Program-made: the position numbers and the translations under genes | Part shown: positions 34,115-42,683 of the stretch, one piece after another | How positions within the stretch are numbered: the first letter of the stretch is position 1 | Layout of the letters: every line of letters begins with the position of its first letter | Notes under the pieces: generated by a model | The model's database searches: none | Seen by the model: the letters and a program-made list of their open reading frames with translations, nothing else | Told to the model about the DNA's origin: nothing | Source of the DNA: JASGDN01 sp049841275 | Lineage (GTDB): Bacteria; Chloroflexota; Chloroflexia; Thermomicrobiales; UBA6265 | Reading direction: 5' to 3' | Length of the DNA: 64,000 bases | Assembly (NCBI GenBank): GCA_049841275.1 | Contig: JASGDN010000092.1 | Coordinates: 1 to 64,000 of the forward strand

Positions 34115-35335
34115 ATGCCGTGGAACCAGAGAACCCGCATGTCTGGGCGACGTGGAATCTGCCGTCTGCTCGCGATCCTGACCGCCCTATCCCTCGCATT
34201 GGGATGGCTCACGTCCGGCACCGCCGCCGCGCAGGATGATGCGACACCAGTGGTGCAGCCCGGCGATGACGCCAGCTTCACCAGCGCCGCCGAACCGATC
34301 GTTCTCACGATCAACGATGGTGCTGGTCCACTCCTGCTTCGCACCAACACCTGGTACTCCGTCGCGGTCACTGGCCTCGATCCATCATCCGGGGGCACAT
34401 ACTTCAACATCTATTACGGAAGTGGCTGCAACGCCCCGATACGCGGCCAGGACTCCTACGCCCCCGATTCCGATGGCACAGTCCTCTTGGAGGTGTTCTC
34501 GGGTGGCGAAGGCACGAAGTCATATCAGATGGAGCAGAACGGCCGCGTCTCGAATTGTGTGGATGTCGAGTGGGTCAACGTAACCACCATTCCCGAGCCG
34601 AGCCCATCCCCCACCGTCGCTCCACCCATCGACCCGTTGATGCTCGCGATCGATGTCTCCCAGGGAGGCCCGAGCGGATTCGCCGTTCTCTCCGCAACTG
34701 GCCTGGATGCATCCGCCCTGTTCGTGCTGGATCAATACGACGGCCCCGATTGCACCGGCCCCTTGTTCTCCTCGACACAAACACCCAATGCCGACGGAAC
34801 CTGGTCGACCACGATTCCGGCCGACCAGGGCGCGGGAAAATCATTTGAGATCTTCCAGCCTGACAGGACCTCGAACTGCGTCAGCTACCCTGCACCTCCG
34901 TCCGCCACGGCGACGGCGACACCTACCGCCACGGCGACCGCCACCGTCACCCCAAACGAGACTCCCGCGAGCGGCACAACGACACCGTCCGTCACACAGA
35001 CGGCAACGGCGACCGCCACAGCCACCAGCACGCTCACGCAGACGGCAACGGCAACCGCCACAGCCACCATCGTGGAGGAAACGACAACACCAACCACTCC
35101 GGACGATCCCACACCAACGGCATCTGGAGCGCCGTTGCCAACCCAGGCGCCCTCGGTGACGCCGCACATCTCATCCGTCCCCTCACCGACACCGCCAGTG
35201 ATGGTCGTATCCGGCCTGCCCAATACCGGCGCTGGATCACCAACGGGAGTCCCGGCGCCGCTCTGGTTCCTGGCAGGCGCCATCACCATGCTCCTGTTCG
35301 TCATTGCGCTGGGACGCCGCCGCCTCCAGCGCTGA
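34115..35335 (+). CDS. LPNTG-anchored surface protein, shorter paralogue
   Basis: A 406-residue exported protein. ATG 34115 (MPWNQRTR) has GAGGAG eight bases upstream and aligns with the start of the preceding paralogue. The signal peptide ends near GTAAAQDD. Two repeats of the same type are present, each ending in SNCV (GRVSNCVDV and DRTSNCVSY). A long Thr/Ala-rich stalk (TATATPTATATAT-like) follows, then LPNTG at 368-372, a hydrophobic segment and a GRRRLQR tail. It arose by tandem duplication with the previous gene, with loss or gain of two repeats. The likely role is adhesion or ligand binding at the cell surface (inference). Confidence 0.83.
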   Translation: MPWNQRTRMSGRRGICRLLAILTALSLALGWLTSGTAAAQDDATPVVQPGDDASFTSAAEPIVLTINDGAGPLLLRTNTWYSVAVTGLDPSSGGTYFNIYYGSGCNAPIRGQDSYAPDSDGTVLLEVFSGGEGTKSYQMEQNGRVSNCVDVEWVNVTTIPEPSPSPTVAPPIDPLMLAIDVSQGGPSGFAVLSATGLDASALFVLDQYDGPDCTGPLFSSTQTPNADGTWSTTIPADQGAGKSFEIFQPDRTSNCVSYPAPPSATATATPTATATATVTPNETPASGTTTPSVTQTATATATATSTLTQTATATATATIVEETTTPTTPDDPTPTASGAPLPTQAPSVTPHISSVPSPTPPVMVVSGLPNTGAGSPTGVPAPLWFLAGAITMLLFVIALGRRRLQR

Positions 35336-35341
35336 CCGCCT

Positions 35342-35374
35342 GCAGGAGAGGTGCTTGTCGCGCACCTCTCCTGC
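35342..35374 (+). terminator. terminator of the second LPNTG gene
   Basis: GCAGGAGAGGTGC (35342-35354) pairs perfectly with GCACCTCTCCTGC (35362-35374), a 13-bp stem with a 7-base loop, six bases after the stop. It matches the 33903 hairpin in position and sequence. Confidence 0.8.
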
Positions 35375-36727
35375 CCCGAAACCGGACACCGTCGTGTAGG
35401 ATTCCCGTGGCGCCCACGGGATCGATCGGTACCCGCATCGGATGGCGCACGCTGCCCACAACCGAAAGCGGACACCGCCATCGACGCCTCCGACACCATA
35501 CCGTCCACGCCGCTCGACACGCCCGTCCAGCGCGACACCGCCACGCCGCACCGCACGCGCGCGACCGCCGTCATCCTGGCCGGATTGATCGTCACCGCGC
35601 TCAACCTGCGGATCGTCATCAACGCCCTCGCCCTCGTTCTCGACGAGATCCGCGAGACCACGGGCGTCTCGTCTGCAGCGGCCGGGCTACTGACCACCCT
35701 GCCGATCCTCTGCTTCGGCCTCGTGGCGCCGTTCGCGCCACGCATTGCGGGCCGGATCGGCCTCGACCGCGCCCTGATCCTCGCCATGCTCGGGCTGATC
35801 GCCGGAACGCTCATCCGCATCATCCCCTCCACCCCGATCCTCTTCGCCGGCACGGCGGTGGTCGGCCTGGGCATCGGCATCGCGAACGTCCTGCTACCAG
35901 CCTCCATCAAGCGCGATTTCCCGAACAACGCCGGCACAATGACCGGCCTCCTCTCGATGATGATGTCGCTCTCCGGCACCATCGGCGTCGGCCTCACCAT
36001 CCCGCTGCAGGACGCAAGCGGCCTCGGCTGGCGAGGGACCATCGCCCTGTGGGCGATCCCGGCAATGCTCGCCGTGGCTGCCCTTACACCGCGCCTGGGA
36101 ATGCATCTGGGAGGCCGCGTCTCCCCCGCATCCCCGGCCGCCCCGGTCACGATCAGCCTCTGGCACGATCCGCTTGCCTGGCAGGTGACGCTGATGATGG
36201 GGCTGCAGGCATTCGTGTTCTATTCGATTGCGACCTGGTTCCCAACGATGATGCTGGACGAAGGCGTGGCCAAGGCGGACGCCGGACTCTATCTCTCCGT
36301 CGCGAACTTTGCCGGCATGTTCAGCTCGTTCCTGGTGCCGATGTGGGCCAGCCGCCGCCACAATCAACAGGCGTTCATCCTCGGGACGTCCGTCCTGCTC
36401 GTGCTCTCCCTGACCGCCCTGCTCGTCAGTCCGACGAGCGCGCCTCTGCTCTGGATGCTGGTCTTCGGTCTCGCGGTAGGCTCGGCGCTCAGCCTGGCGA
36501 TCGCCTTCTTCTCGCTCCGCTCGCCGGATGTCCACCACGCCGCGCATCTCTCCGGAATGGCGCAATTCGTCGGCTACTGCCTGGCGGCATCCGGACCGTT
36601 CCTGATCGGGGTGTTGCACGACGCGACCGGCGGATGGCACGTCCCGTTGCTGGTGGTGCTCGGCGCGGTGGGAGCGATGACTGTCGCCGGAATGGGTGCT
36701 GCCCGGAACCGGTACGTCGGAAGCTGA
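35351..36727 (+). CDS. CynX/NimT-like MFS transporter
   Basis: A twelve-helix major facilitator of up to 458 residues. The membrane part starts at about residue 70 (ATAVILAGLIVTALNLRIVIN). It has the family pattern around GLVAPFAPRIAGRIGLDRAL, FAGTAVVGLGIGIANVLLP and a C-terminal GVLHDATGGWHVPLLVV. CynX/NimT members export cyanate, nitroimidazole or similar small molecules. The true start is unclear. The only in-frame start codon before the first helix is GTG 35351, inside the terminator hairpin of the previous gene, so either translation starts there or the 5-prime end has a sequence error. Confidence 0.8.
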   Translation: MLVAHLSCPETGHRRVGFPWRPRDRSVPASDGARCPQPKADTAIDASDTIPSTPLDTPVQRDTATPHRTRATAVILAGLIVTALNLRIVINALALVLDEIRETTGVSSAAAGLLTTLPILCFGLVAPFAPRIAGRIGLDRALILAMLGLIAGTLIRIIPSTPILFAGTAVVGLGIGIANVLLPASIKRDFPNNAGTMTGLLSMMMSLSGTIGVGLTIPLQDASGLGWRGTIALWAIPAMLAVAALTPRLGMHLGGRVSPASPAAPVTISLWHDPLAWQVTLMMGLQAFVFYSIATWFPTMMLDEGVAKADAGLYLSVANFAGMFSSFLVPMWASRRHNQQAFILGTSVLLVLSLTALLVSPTSAPLLWMLVFGLAVGSALSLAIAFFSLRSPDVHHAAHLSGMAQFVGYCLAASGPFLIGVLHDATGGWHVPLLVVLGAVGAMTVAGMGAARNRYVGS

Positions 36728-36787
36728 GAAGTGAGGAGTGAGGAACGAGCCTGCCTCTCGGTTCTCACTCCTCGGTCCTCGCTTCTC
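36726..36787. terminator. imperfect hairpin between convergent genes
   Basis: GAGAAG-GAGGA-type purine-rich sequence from 36726 is complementary to CCTCGCTTCTC ending at 36787, with internal bulges. It lies between the MFS stop (36727) and the oxidoreductase stop (36792). Confidence 0.5.
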
Positions 36788-36791
36788 TTTC

Positions 36792-37907
36792 CTAGAACGT
36801 CGTGGTCAGCTCGATCGCCTGGCCGGTGCGCGCCGATTCGATCGCCTTCACCATGATCTCCAACGCATGCCGCGCGTGCTCGGCGCTCAAGACCGGACGC
36901 ACGCCATCGCGTACGCACTCCGCGAGATGCTTCACGATCACCGCCCGCTGGTAGGCATCCCAATCGGAACGCAACGGGCCGCCGCTCGACTGCGGGGTGA
37001 TCCAGCCATCGACACCAGGCACCGCATCGAACCGGAAGATCTCCAGCGAGGGAATGCCCGGCTGGTCGTGGTAGGCGTTCCCAAGGTTGATCGTACCCGT
37101 GCGCCCGAAGATCTCGATCATCGGACCGCGCGCGGCATTCACGTTATAGGTGCCATCGATCACCGCGAAACAGGAGTCGCCGAAATCGAGCATGAGCAGC
37201 GTGTTGTCGTCCTCGGTCACCGCGATTTCCTTGCCCGCGAACGGTCCCTTGCGCACCGTCCGCACCGGCTCCGTGATCCCGGAGAAGGCGACCACGCGCT
37301 TGGCCGGGCCAAGGATGCCGGTGATGTCGTGGATGCCGTAGACACCCATGTCCAGCAGCGGGCCGGAGCCCTTCTGGTAGAACCACGTCGGATCCAGCGG
37401 CCAGGCGCCGGATGCCGGGCCGCCGTGAGAACTGCGCACCCGTGCGAACGCGATCTGCCCGATCGCGCCCTCCTTCACCAATGCCCGCGCGTCGGAGCGA
37501 TTCTGCAGGATCTGGTTGGGCGGGGCGACGACATAGGTGAGTCCTTTCGCCTTCGCCAGCGCGATCAGGTCATCCGCCTCTTCGAGCGACCCGGCGATCG
37601 GCTTCTCGATCGCGAGGTGCTTGCCCGCCTCCAGGATCGTGCGGGAGGTACCAGCGTGGAAGGGAATCGGCGTGATGTTCAGCACGAGGTCGATGTCCGC
37701 CTTGTCGAGCATCGCCTCCAGGCCCGGATAGGCCTCCGGAATGCCGAACTGCGCGGCCACCGCCTGCGCCCGCTCGAAGACGGGATCGGCAATCGCGGTG
37801 ACGGTCACCAGATCCGGGAACCGGGTCATGCCCGGGAGAAAACCACCCGGCGAGGTGGCGATGGTGCCAGCACCGAGAATGCCAGCCTTCAGAGGAAACG
37901 ACGTCAT
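36792..37907 (-). CDS. Gfo/Idh/MocA-family oxidoreductase
   Basis: A 371-residue NAD(P)-dependent dehydrogenase. The Rossmann motif is GILGAGTIATSPGGF, and the family EKP motif is in KHLAIEKPIAGSLEEAD. The C-terminal substrate domain includes GSGPLLDMGVYGIHDITGILG, where the conserved D and H lie. Members oxidise or reduce sugars, inositols or related polyols; the substrate is unknown. ATG 37907 is chosen; a GTG four codons upstream is an alternative. It is 142 bases downstream of the small SnoaL-like gene on the same strand. Confidence 0.88.
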   Translation of the reverse strand: MTSFPLKAGILGAGTIATSPGGFLPGMTRFPDLVTVTAIADPVFERAQAVAAQFGIPEAYPGLEAMLDKADIDLVLNITPIPFHAGTSRTILEAGKHLAIEKPIAGSLEEADDLIALAKAKGLTYVVAPPNQILQNRSDARALVKEGAIGQIAFARVRSSHGGPASGAWPLDPTWFYQKGSGPLLDMGVYGIHDITGILGPAKRVVAFSGITEPVRTVRKGPFAGKEIAVTEDDNTLLMLDFGDSCFAVIDGTYNVNAARGPMIEIFGRTGTINLGNAYHDQPGIPSLEIFRFDAVPGVDGWITPQSSGGPLRSDWDAYQRAVIVKHLAECVRDGVRPVLSAEHARHALEIMVKAIESARTGQAIELTTTF

Positions 37908-38049
37908 GATCTGTGTCACCTGCCCCGTGGCTCGATCGATACTTCATGCGCGCCTCATGCAGACGCACGGCGCCGATGGTCGCCGAGACGGCACCATCCC
38001 GTCAATGGCATGGCCGCGTCGGCCCCTCCGATCGGGGCATATCGATCGC

Positions 38050-38475
38050 TCAGCCCTCCGGACCGCGCCAGAGATCCGGCGAGACGACGCCAATCTGGAT
38101 GCGGGCCATCAACGTATCGGCCACGAAATCGCCGCCGACGATCAAACCAGTCTCGGGATCGATCTCCCAGAAGGCTGCCTCGCGACAGGAGACAGCGCGG
38201 CCGGTCGCGGCAAATCCCTTGATGGTGCCGGTGTGGCGTCCATCCAGCCGCACCATGACCGCCACATCGTTCCCGCTCGCCACCATCCGCTCGACGATCA
38301 GCCTCAGACCGGAGAACGCATTGCGGAACATCGCCACGTTCTCTCGCACCCAGCCCGGCCCAACCGCAACCCCTTCGACCCTGTATCCAGGCGAAATGAA
38401 CTCCGGAATCCGGTCGAGGTCACCCCGATTCCAGACCGTCTCGATGAACGCCAGAACCACTGCTTCCGCCGACAT
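38050..38475 (-). CDS. SnoaL-like NTF2-fold protein
   Basis: A 141-residue protein with the SnoaL/ester-cyclase pattern: AEAVVLAFIETVWNRGDLDRI, FRNAFSGLRLIVERMVASGNDVAVMVRLDGRHTG, AAFWEIDPETGLIVG. ATG 38475 has TGAGGT upstream. The function is unknown. It is divergent from the MFS gene at 38816, with a structured leader candidate in between, and precedes the Gfo/Idh oxidoreductase. Confidence 0.75.
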   Translation of the reverse strand: MSAEAVVLAFIETVWNRGDLDRIPEFISPGYRVEGVAVGPGWVRENVAMFRNAFSGLRLIVERMVASGNDVAVMVRLDGRHTGTIKGFAATGRAVSCREAAFWEIDPETGLIVGGDFVADTLMARIQIGVVSPDLWRGPEG

Positions 38476-38618
38476 GCTGACCTCACCAGAGAGCCGTTCG
38501 CCGCCACGACACCACACGAATCGCCCGATGGTACACGATCGCCGGCATGGTCGCGAATCGCCCCTGCACGGCATTTGACATCGTCGCGCGATGCGCCAAT
38601 ACTCACCGTCACAACACG

Positions 38619-38729
38619 CCGGGGAAAAGCGACGAGCAGCGCATGCATGCGCACTCCCCGGACATCAGGCAATAGTCGCTCGTCCGGGCTAGCGGTGGGT
38701 ACAGATCGAACGATCTGTGCCTTCTTTTT
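38619..38729 (+). promoter_or_regulatory. candidate attenuator leader with terminator upstream of an MFS gene
   Basis: A rho-independent terminator is clear: ACAGATCG (38701-38708), AA, CGATCTGT (38711-38718), then GCCTTCTTTTT. Upstream, several helices compete: CCGGGG (38619-38624) with CCCCGG (38656-38661), CCCGGAC (38657-38663) with GTCCGGG (38682-38688), and GACGAGC (38631-38637) with GCTCGTC (38678-38684). A perfect palindrome, GCGCATGCATGCGC, is at 38639-38652. No gene is coded on this strand upstream in the 38476-38815 gap, so this is either a leader controlling the MFS gene at 38816 or a short RNA. Confidence 0.5.
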
Positions 38730-38815
38730 GCGCAGATTCGGCGATCGTCGGCGTCGCCGTGCCAGCAACCATACGCAGGCGTCCCGAGGGCCGCCGGTAG
38801 ACTGGCACCCACCGC

Positions 38816-40075
38816 ATGCGTCACCTGCTCGCCACCTGGTTCCGGCTCGATCTCCTTCAGGGCAACGGCCGTTTCGTCGCGGCCCTTGCATTGAATGCGT
38901 TCGGCGCCGGGATGTTCTATCCCTTTGCCCTGCTCTATTTCACCGCCGCCACTGGCCTTTCGGCCGCCCAGGTCGGTCTCGTCCTGACCGTCGCCACGCT
39001 CACGACCCTGGTCGTCACGCCCATCACCGGCGCGCTCGTCGACCGGCTGGGAGCCAGGAGGCTGGTCGTCCTCAGCAAGTGCCTCGAAGCCACGGGCTTC
39101 GTGCTCTATATCGGCGTCTCGTCGCGAACCTCGCTCTTCGTGGCCGTCATGCTGACCACCGCCGGCACGCGGATGTACTTCACGGCGATCTCGACCCTCA
39201 TCGCCGATACCGCCAGCGCCGACCACCGGGACCAGTGGTATGGCCTGGTGAGCGTGATCCAGGGGATCGCCGGGAGCATCAGCGGTGCCATCGCGGCCAT
39301 CGCCATCGGTCACGGCGGGCTCGGCACCTTCCGCATATTTGTCGCTGGCAACGCCGTGTGCCTGCTCCTGTGCGCGTGGTTCTACGCACGGCACTCCGCA
39401 GGTGGGCAACGCACCATCGCCAAAGAACAGGGGTCGGCCCCTTTCGCTGCAATCCTCCGGAACCATGCCTTCATACGCATCGTCCTGGCGAACAGCCTCT
39501 TCATGCTCTGTTCGATGATGGGATCGGTCGGCCTTGTCCTCTACGCGACAGAGGTGCTGCACGCACCGCTCTGGTCACTCGGCGTGATCGGGGCGATGCA
39601 GACCGCCATCACGATCGGAGGCCAGAGCGCACTGCTCACCCGGCTGCGGAACGTCCGGCGTACCCGCATCATGCTCGGCGCGGGCTGTGCGTGGGCAGCC
39701 GCCTGGGGGCTCTACGCCCTGGGCATCCGGGTCCCTTCGAGGCTCATCGTGCCCTATCTCGCCGCAATTGCGATCGTCCTCTGCGTCGCGCAGATGGCCT
39801 ATGGCCCAACCGCACGAGCCCTCGCGGCGAGTACCGGATCTGCCGCGACCCAAGGGCGGACCATCGCCCTGTTCGAGCTCTCGTGGGGACTGGCCGCCGC
39901 CGGTGCGCCGGTCACATTCGGCGTCCTCTTCGATTGGCATGCCGCCGCCCCGTGGGCAGCGATGTGTGGCGGCGTCATGCTCGGCATCGGCCTGATCCGC
40001 TGGAGCGAATCCGCTCTCGCGATCCAGGCGAACCGCCCGACGGCATCGGAACGCACCGCACCTGCCGAAGCCTGA
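38816..40075 (+). CDS. MFS transporter
   Basis: A 419-residue, twelve-helix major facilitator. The first half shows ALNAFGAGMFYPFALLYFTAA and the loop 2-3 signature ITGALVDRLGARRLV. The second half includes MGSVGLVLYATEVLHAPLW and ELSWGLAAAGAPVTFGVL. It resembles drug-efflux MFS proteins; the substrate is unknown. ATG 38816 lies 86 bases after a rho-independent terminator, so its expression may be set by readthrough. Confidence 0.85.
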   Translation: MRHLLATWFRLDLLQGNGRFVAALALNAFGAGMFYPFALLYFTAATGLSAAQVGLVLTVATLTTLVVTPITGALVDRLGARRLVVLSKCLEATGFVLYIGVSSRTSLFVAVMLTTAGTRMYFTAISTLIADTASADHRDQWYGLVSVIQGIAGSISGAIAAIAIGHGGLGTFRIFVAGNAVCLLLCAWFYARHSAGGQRTIAKEQGSAPFAAILRNHAFIRIVLANSLFMLCSMMGSVGLVLYATEVLHAPLWSLGVIGAMQTAITIGGQSALLTRLRNVRRTRIMLGAGCAWAAAWGLYALGIRVPSRLIVPYLAAIAIVLCVAQMAYGPTARALAASTGSAATQGRTIALFELSWGLAAAGAPVTFGVLFDWHAAAPWAAMCGGVMLGIGLIRWSESALAIQANRPTASERTAPAEA

Positions 40076-40089
40076 ACCTCAACACCCAG

Positions 40090-40128
40090 TCGTCCGAGGG
40101 AGAGCTCCGACAACTCGCCCTCGGACGA
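40090..40128. terminator. bidirectional hairpin terminator
   Basis: TCGTCCGAGGG (40090-40100) pairs perfectly with CCCTCGGACGA (40118-40128), with a 17-base loop. It lies between the convergent ends at 40075 and 40143. Confidence 0.7.
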
Positions 40129-40142
40129 TTGGTCCATTCCAG

Positions 40143-40610
40143 CTATGCGAAGAAATCACCGGCGTTGGTGGCAGCTACGGTGGCGACGAACTGTTGTACG
40201 TCCCGCAGCGTGATCTCGGCACTGGACGAATCCGCGGTCTGAACCGAGCAGTTCGGCATCACGACCACCTCGACCGCCCCGTCGATGTCCCGGCCGGCAT
40301 GCGTGAACGTGAACGCCATCGTCTGCGGTTCCTCCACCGGCTTGTTCCATACGTACGGCGGCGCCTCACCCGGCGTCACCAGGGCCTCCGTCCAGTCCCA
40401 GCCCGCCCGGGTGAAGAGTTCGCACTCCGCCCACTGGGCTGCCTTGCCCGGAATTGCCGCCCAGCCCCGGTAGCGCGTGCGAATCAGCTCCCGCGGCAAC
40501 TCACGCCGCACGAGCGGACCGAGATCCCGTGCCTCCAGATGCCCCCAGTAGCGACCGGAGGGCATCTCGACCAAGATTGGAGCGGACTGGTGACCCCCGA
40601 TGATCGCGCC
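40143..40610 (-). pseudogene. C-terminal fragment of a sucrase/ferredoxin-like protein
   Basis: About 150 residues match the thioredoxin-like C-terminal part of the sucrase/ferredoxin-like family: GGHQSAPILVEM, SGRYWGHLEARDL, LIRTRYRGWAAIP. The usual upstream part with the cysteine-rich CTHGxxDxCC motif is missing. Homology stops near 40595-40600, exactly where a truncated MFS gene begins on the other strand. The frame stays open further upstream but is not family-like. It is a remnant left by a deletion or rearrangement. Confidence 0.7.
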
Positions 40611-41376
40611 CACGCTCGGCGCACAGGTCCTGCATCTCAGTTCCTGGCGAGCAATCTTCGGGGTGCTGGTCGTACTCGGGGCCGGCACACTCGCCGGCCT
40701 GGTCACCCTCATGCCAGAGACGCTCCCGCCCGCCCGGCGAGATCGCCGCGACATCGGTACGATCCAGGAAACCTACCTCGCCCTTGCACGACACCGGCGG
40801 TTCGTGAGCTATGCCTTGACCGGCGCCTTCACCAGCGTAGGCCTGTTCGCCTACGTGGCCGGATCGTCCTTCGCATTTATCGATCATTACGAACAGTCAC
40901 CACAGGTCTTCGCGGGCATCTTCGCCATGAACTCGCTCGGGATCATCTCGGCCAACCTCGTCAACGCACGCCTCGTTTCCCGCCTGGGAAGCGACCGGCT
41001 CCTGCGGATTGGGGCTGGCGCCGCAGCGGCCAGTTCATTGCTCGTCCTGGCCAGCACCGTGGGAGACCAGGGCGCACCCGCGCTGGCGGCATCCCTGCTC
41101 CTGTTCGCAACATCCAGCGGTCTTATCATGGCAAACGCGATCTCGGGCGGCATGGCCGCCTCACCTGGGGGAGTCGGCGCAGCATCGGCGGTCCTGGGAT
41201 GCATGCAGTACGGTGACGGATTCGTCGGCTCCACCTTGCTCGGCGTATCGACGAATGGAGCACTCCTCCCGCTTGGCATCGTGGTCCTGACCGGCGGGAT
41301 CGGCGCGGGCATCGCCGTCCGATGGGGAGTTCGGGCGACAGCGCCCCCGAGCGGCGTGGAGACATCGCAGATCTGA
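40600..41376 (+). pseudogene. C-terminal fragment of a Bcr/CflA-type MFS exporter
   Basis: A 258-residue open frame that begins inside the family at the IAPTLG motif of helix 5 (MIAPTLGAQVLHLSSWRAIF) and continues through the second half (LTGAFTSVGLFAYVAGSSFAF, ASAVLGCMQYGDGFVGSTLLG). About 160 N-terminal residues, including the first four helices, are absent. No ribosome site suits ATG 40600. It abuts the truncated sucrase/ferredoxin-like gene head to head. Confidence 0.7.
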
Positions 41377-41794
41377 CGAAGCCGGCGTTCCTGCCGCACG
41401 ATCCGCCTCGCGTAGTTGCGCACCGGAAAACCACGTACGCCCCGCCTCCACGCCTTCATGACCCTTTCCGATCTGCACTCACTTCACCCCCACAATGCCC
41501 GCATCTGCTAGGATGGAGGCGCTGACAGTCGTTGACCCTGGATTTGGGACATGAATCGCACGCATCCCTACACCCCCGTCCTTGGATAACGCTTCTCGGA
41601 CGACGGACCAGCACACCCGCCACGCCACCCCGGCGTGAACCAGTGCCTGGTCTGGCCGGGAAGCCAACCCTGGACCCACAACCCACGGGTGGTCGTCCGA
41701 GTGCCGCAACGTCTGGCGCACCCGGAACCCCTTCACCCCAACTTCATAGCCTTCCGGTGCGCCTTCGCCTCCATGTGGCCAAGGACGCGTTGTC
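41377..41794. other. 418-base gap with inverted repeats upstream of the TrmH-type gene
   Basis: I see no convincing gene. CTCGGACGAC (41595-41604) is complementary to GTCGTCCGAG (41692-41701). Between them lie small hairpins CACGCC/GGCGTG (41621-41626 / 41632-41637) and ACCAG/CTGGT (near 41639-41651). This could be a folded leader of the methyltransferase gene, or chance in GC-rich DNA. Confidence 0.3.
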
Positions 41795-42610
41795 ATGTCT
41801 GTCAATTCCTCCGTCATCTCGCTTCGTGAATGCCGTCGTCTCCATTCGCGCAAGGAACGCCAGGCCACCGGCCGCTTCCTGGTCGAGGGCATCCGGCCCG
41901 TCCGCGCCGCCCTCATGTCGCACGCCCGGATCGAGGTAGTGCTCTACGTCCCCGAGTCCCTCCGCGACGGCTACGGCCGGGACACGATCGATCTCGCCCG
42001 GTCGCACCACATCCCCTGCCAACCATTGACGCCAGCCCAGTTCTCCTCGATCTCGACCCGTGACAACCCACGCAGAATCGCCGCCGTCGGCCGCCAGGCC
42101 TGGTCGGACCTGGAGCAGTTGGCCAGCGCCACCGCCCCCATCGTGGTGCTGCACGAACCACAGGATCCCGGCAATCTCGGCACCATTCTGCGGACCTGCG
42201 ACGCCGCTGGCGCCGCCGGGGTCGTCCTGACGGGCGATGCGGTCGATCCCTGGCATCCGACGGCGCTCCGTGCGGCGATGGGCGCCACCTTCGGCATCCT
42301 GCTTGTCCGGTGCGACGTGTCGGCATTCGTCGCCTGGGCGAGGTCGCTCGCGATTCCCATCATCGGCACCTCGGACCGGGCCACGACCGACTACGCGACC
42401 CACGAGTACGACGATCGGTTCGTGCTGTTGATGGGGAGCGAGCGGCAGGGACTACCAGGGTCCCTGGAGGCAATCGCCGGTAATATGGTGCGCATCCCGA
42501 TGGCGGGCCAGGCCGACTCACTCAATCTTGCGGTTGCCACCAGCCTGGTCCTGTATGAAGCCCGGAACCAACGCATGCGACGACGCGCCACCCGCGCATG
42601 CGGCAACTGA
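41795..42610 (+). CDS. TrmH/SpoU-family RNA 2'-O-methyltransferase
   Basis: A 271-residue SPOUT methyltransferase. The N-terminal substrate-binding domain (ECRRLHSRKERQATGRFLVEGIRPV) resembles the L30e-like domain of rRNA methyltransferases. Catalytic motifs are motif 1 DPGNLGTILRTCDAAG, motif 2 LLMGSERQGLP and motif 3 IPMAGQADSLNLAVATSLVLYE. It should methylate a ribose in rRNA or tRNA using S-adenosylmethionine; the exact site is unknown. ATG 41795 has AAGGA nine bases upstream. Confidence 0.92.
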   Translation: MSVNSSVISLRECRRLHSRKERQATGRFLVEGIRPVRAALMSHARIEVVLYVPESLRDGYGRDTIDLARSHHIPCQPLTPAQFSSISTRDNPRRIAAVGRQAWSDLEQLASATAPIVVLHEPQDPGNLGTILRTCDAAGAAGVVLTGDAVDPWHPTALRAAMGATFGILLVRCDVSAFVAWARSLAIPIIGTSDRATTDYATHEYDDRFVLLMGSERQGLPGSLEAIAGNMVRIPMAGQADSLNLAVATSLVLYEARNQRMRRRATRACGN

Positions 42611-42626
42611 TCCGGACTGAATAAGC

Positions 42627-42665
42627 CGAACCCGGCACGGCCTGATGAGCGCCGTGCCGGGTTCG
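42627..42665 (+). terminator. hairpin terminator after the TrmH-type gene
   Basis: CGAACCCGGCACGGC (42627-42641) pairs perfectly with GCCGTGCCGGGTTCG (42651-42665), a 15-bp stem with a 9-base loop. It can also serve the minus-strand gene ending at 42684. Confidence 0.85.
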
Positions 42666-42683
42666 AGGACATCACACAACCCG

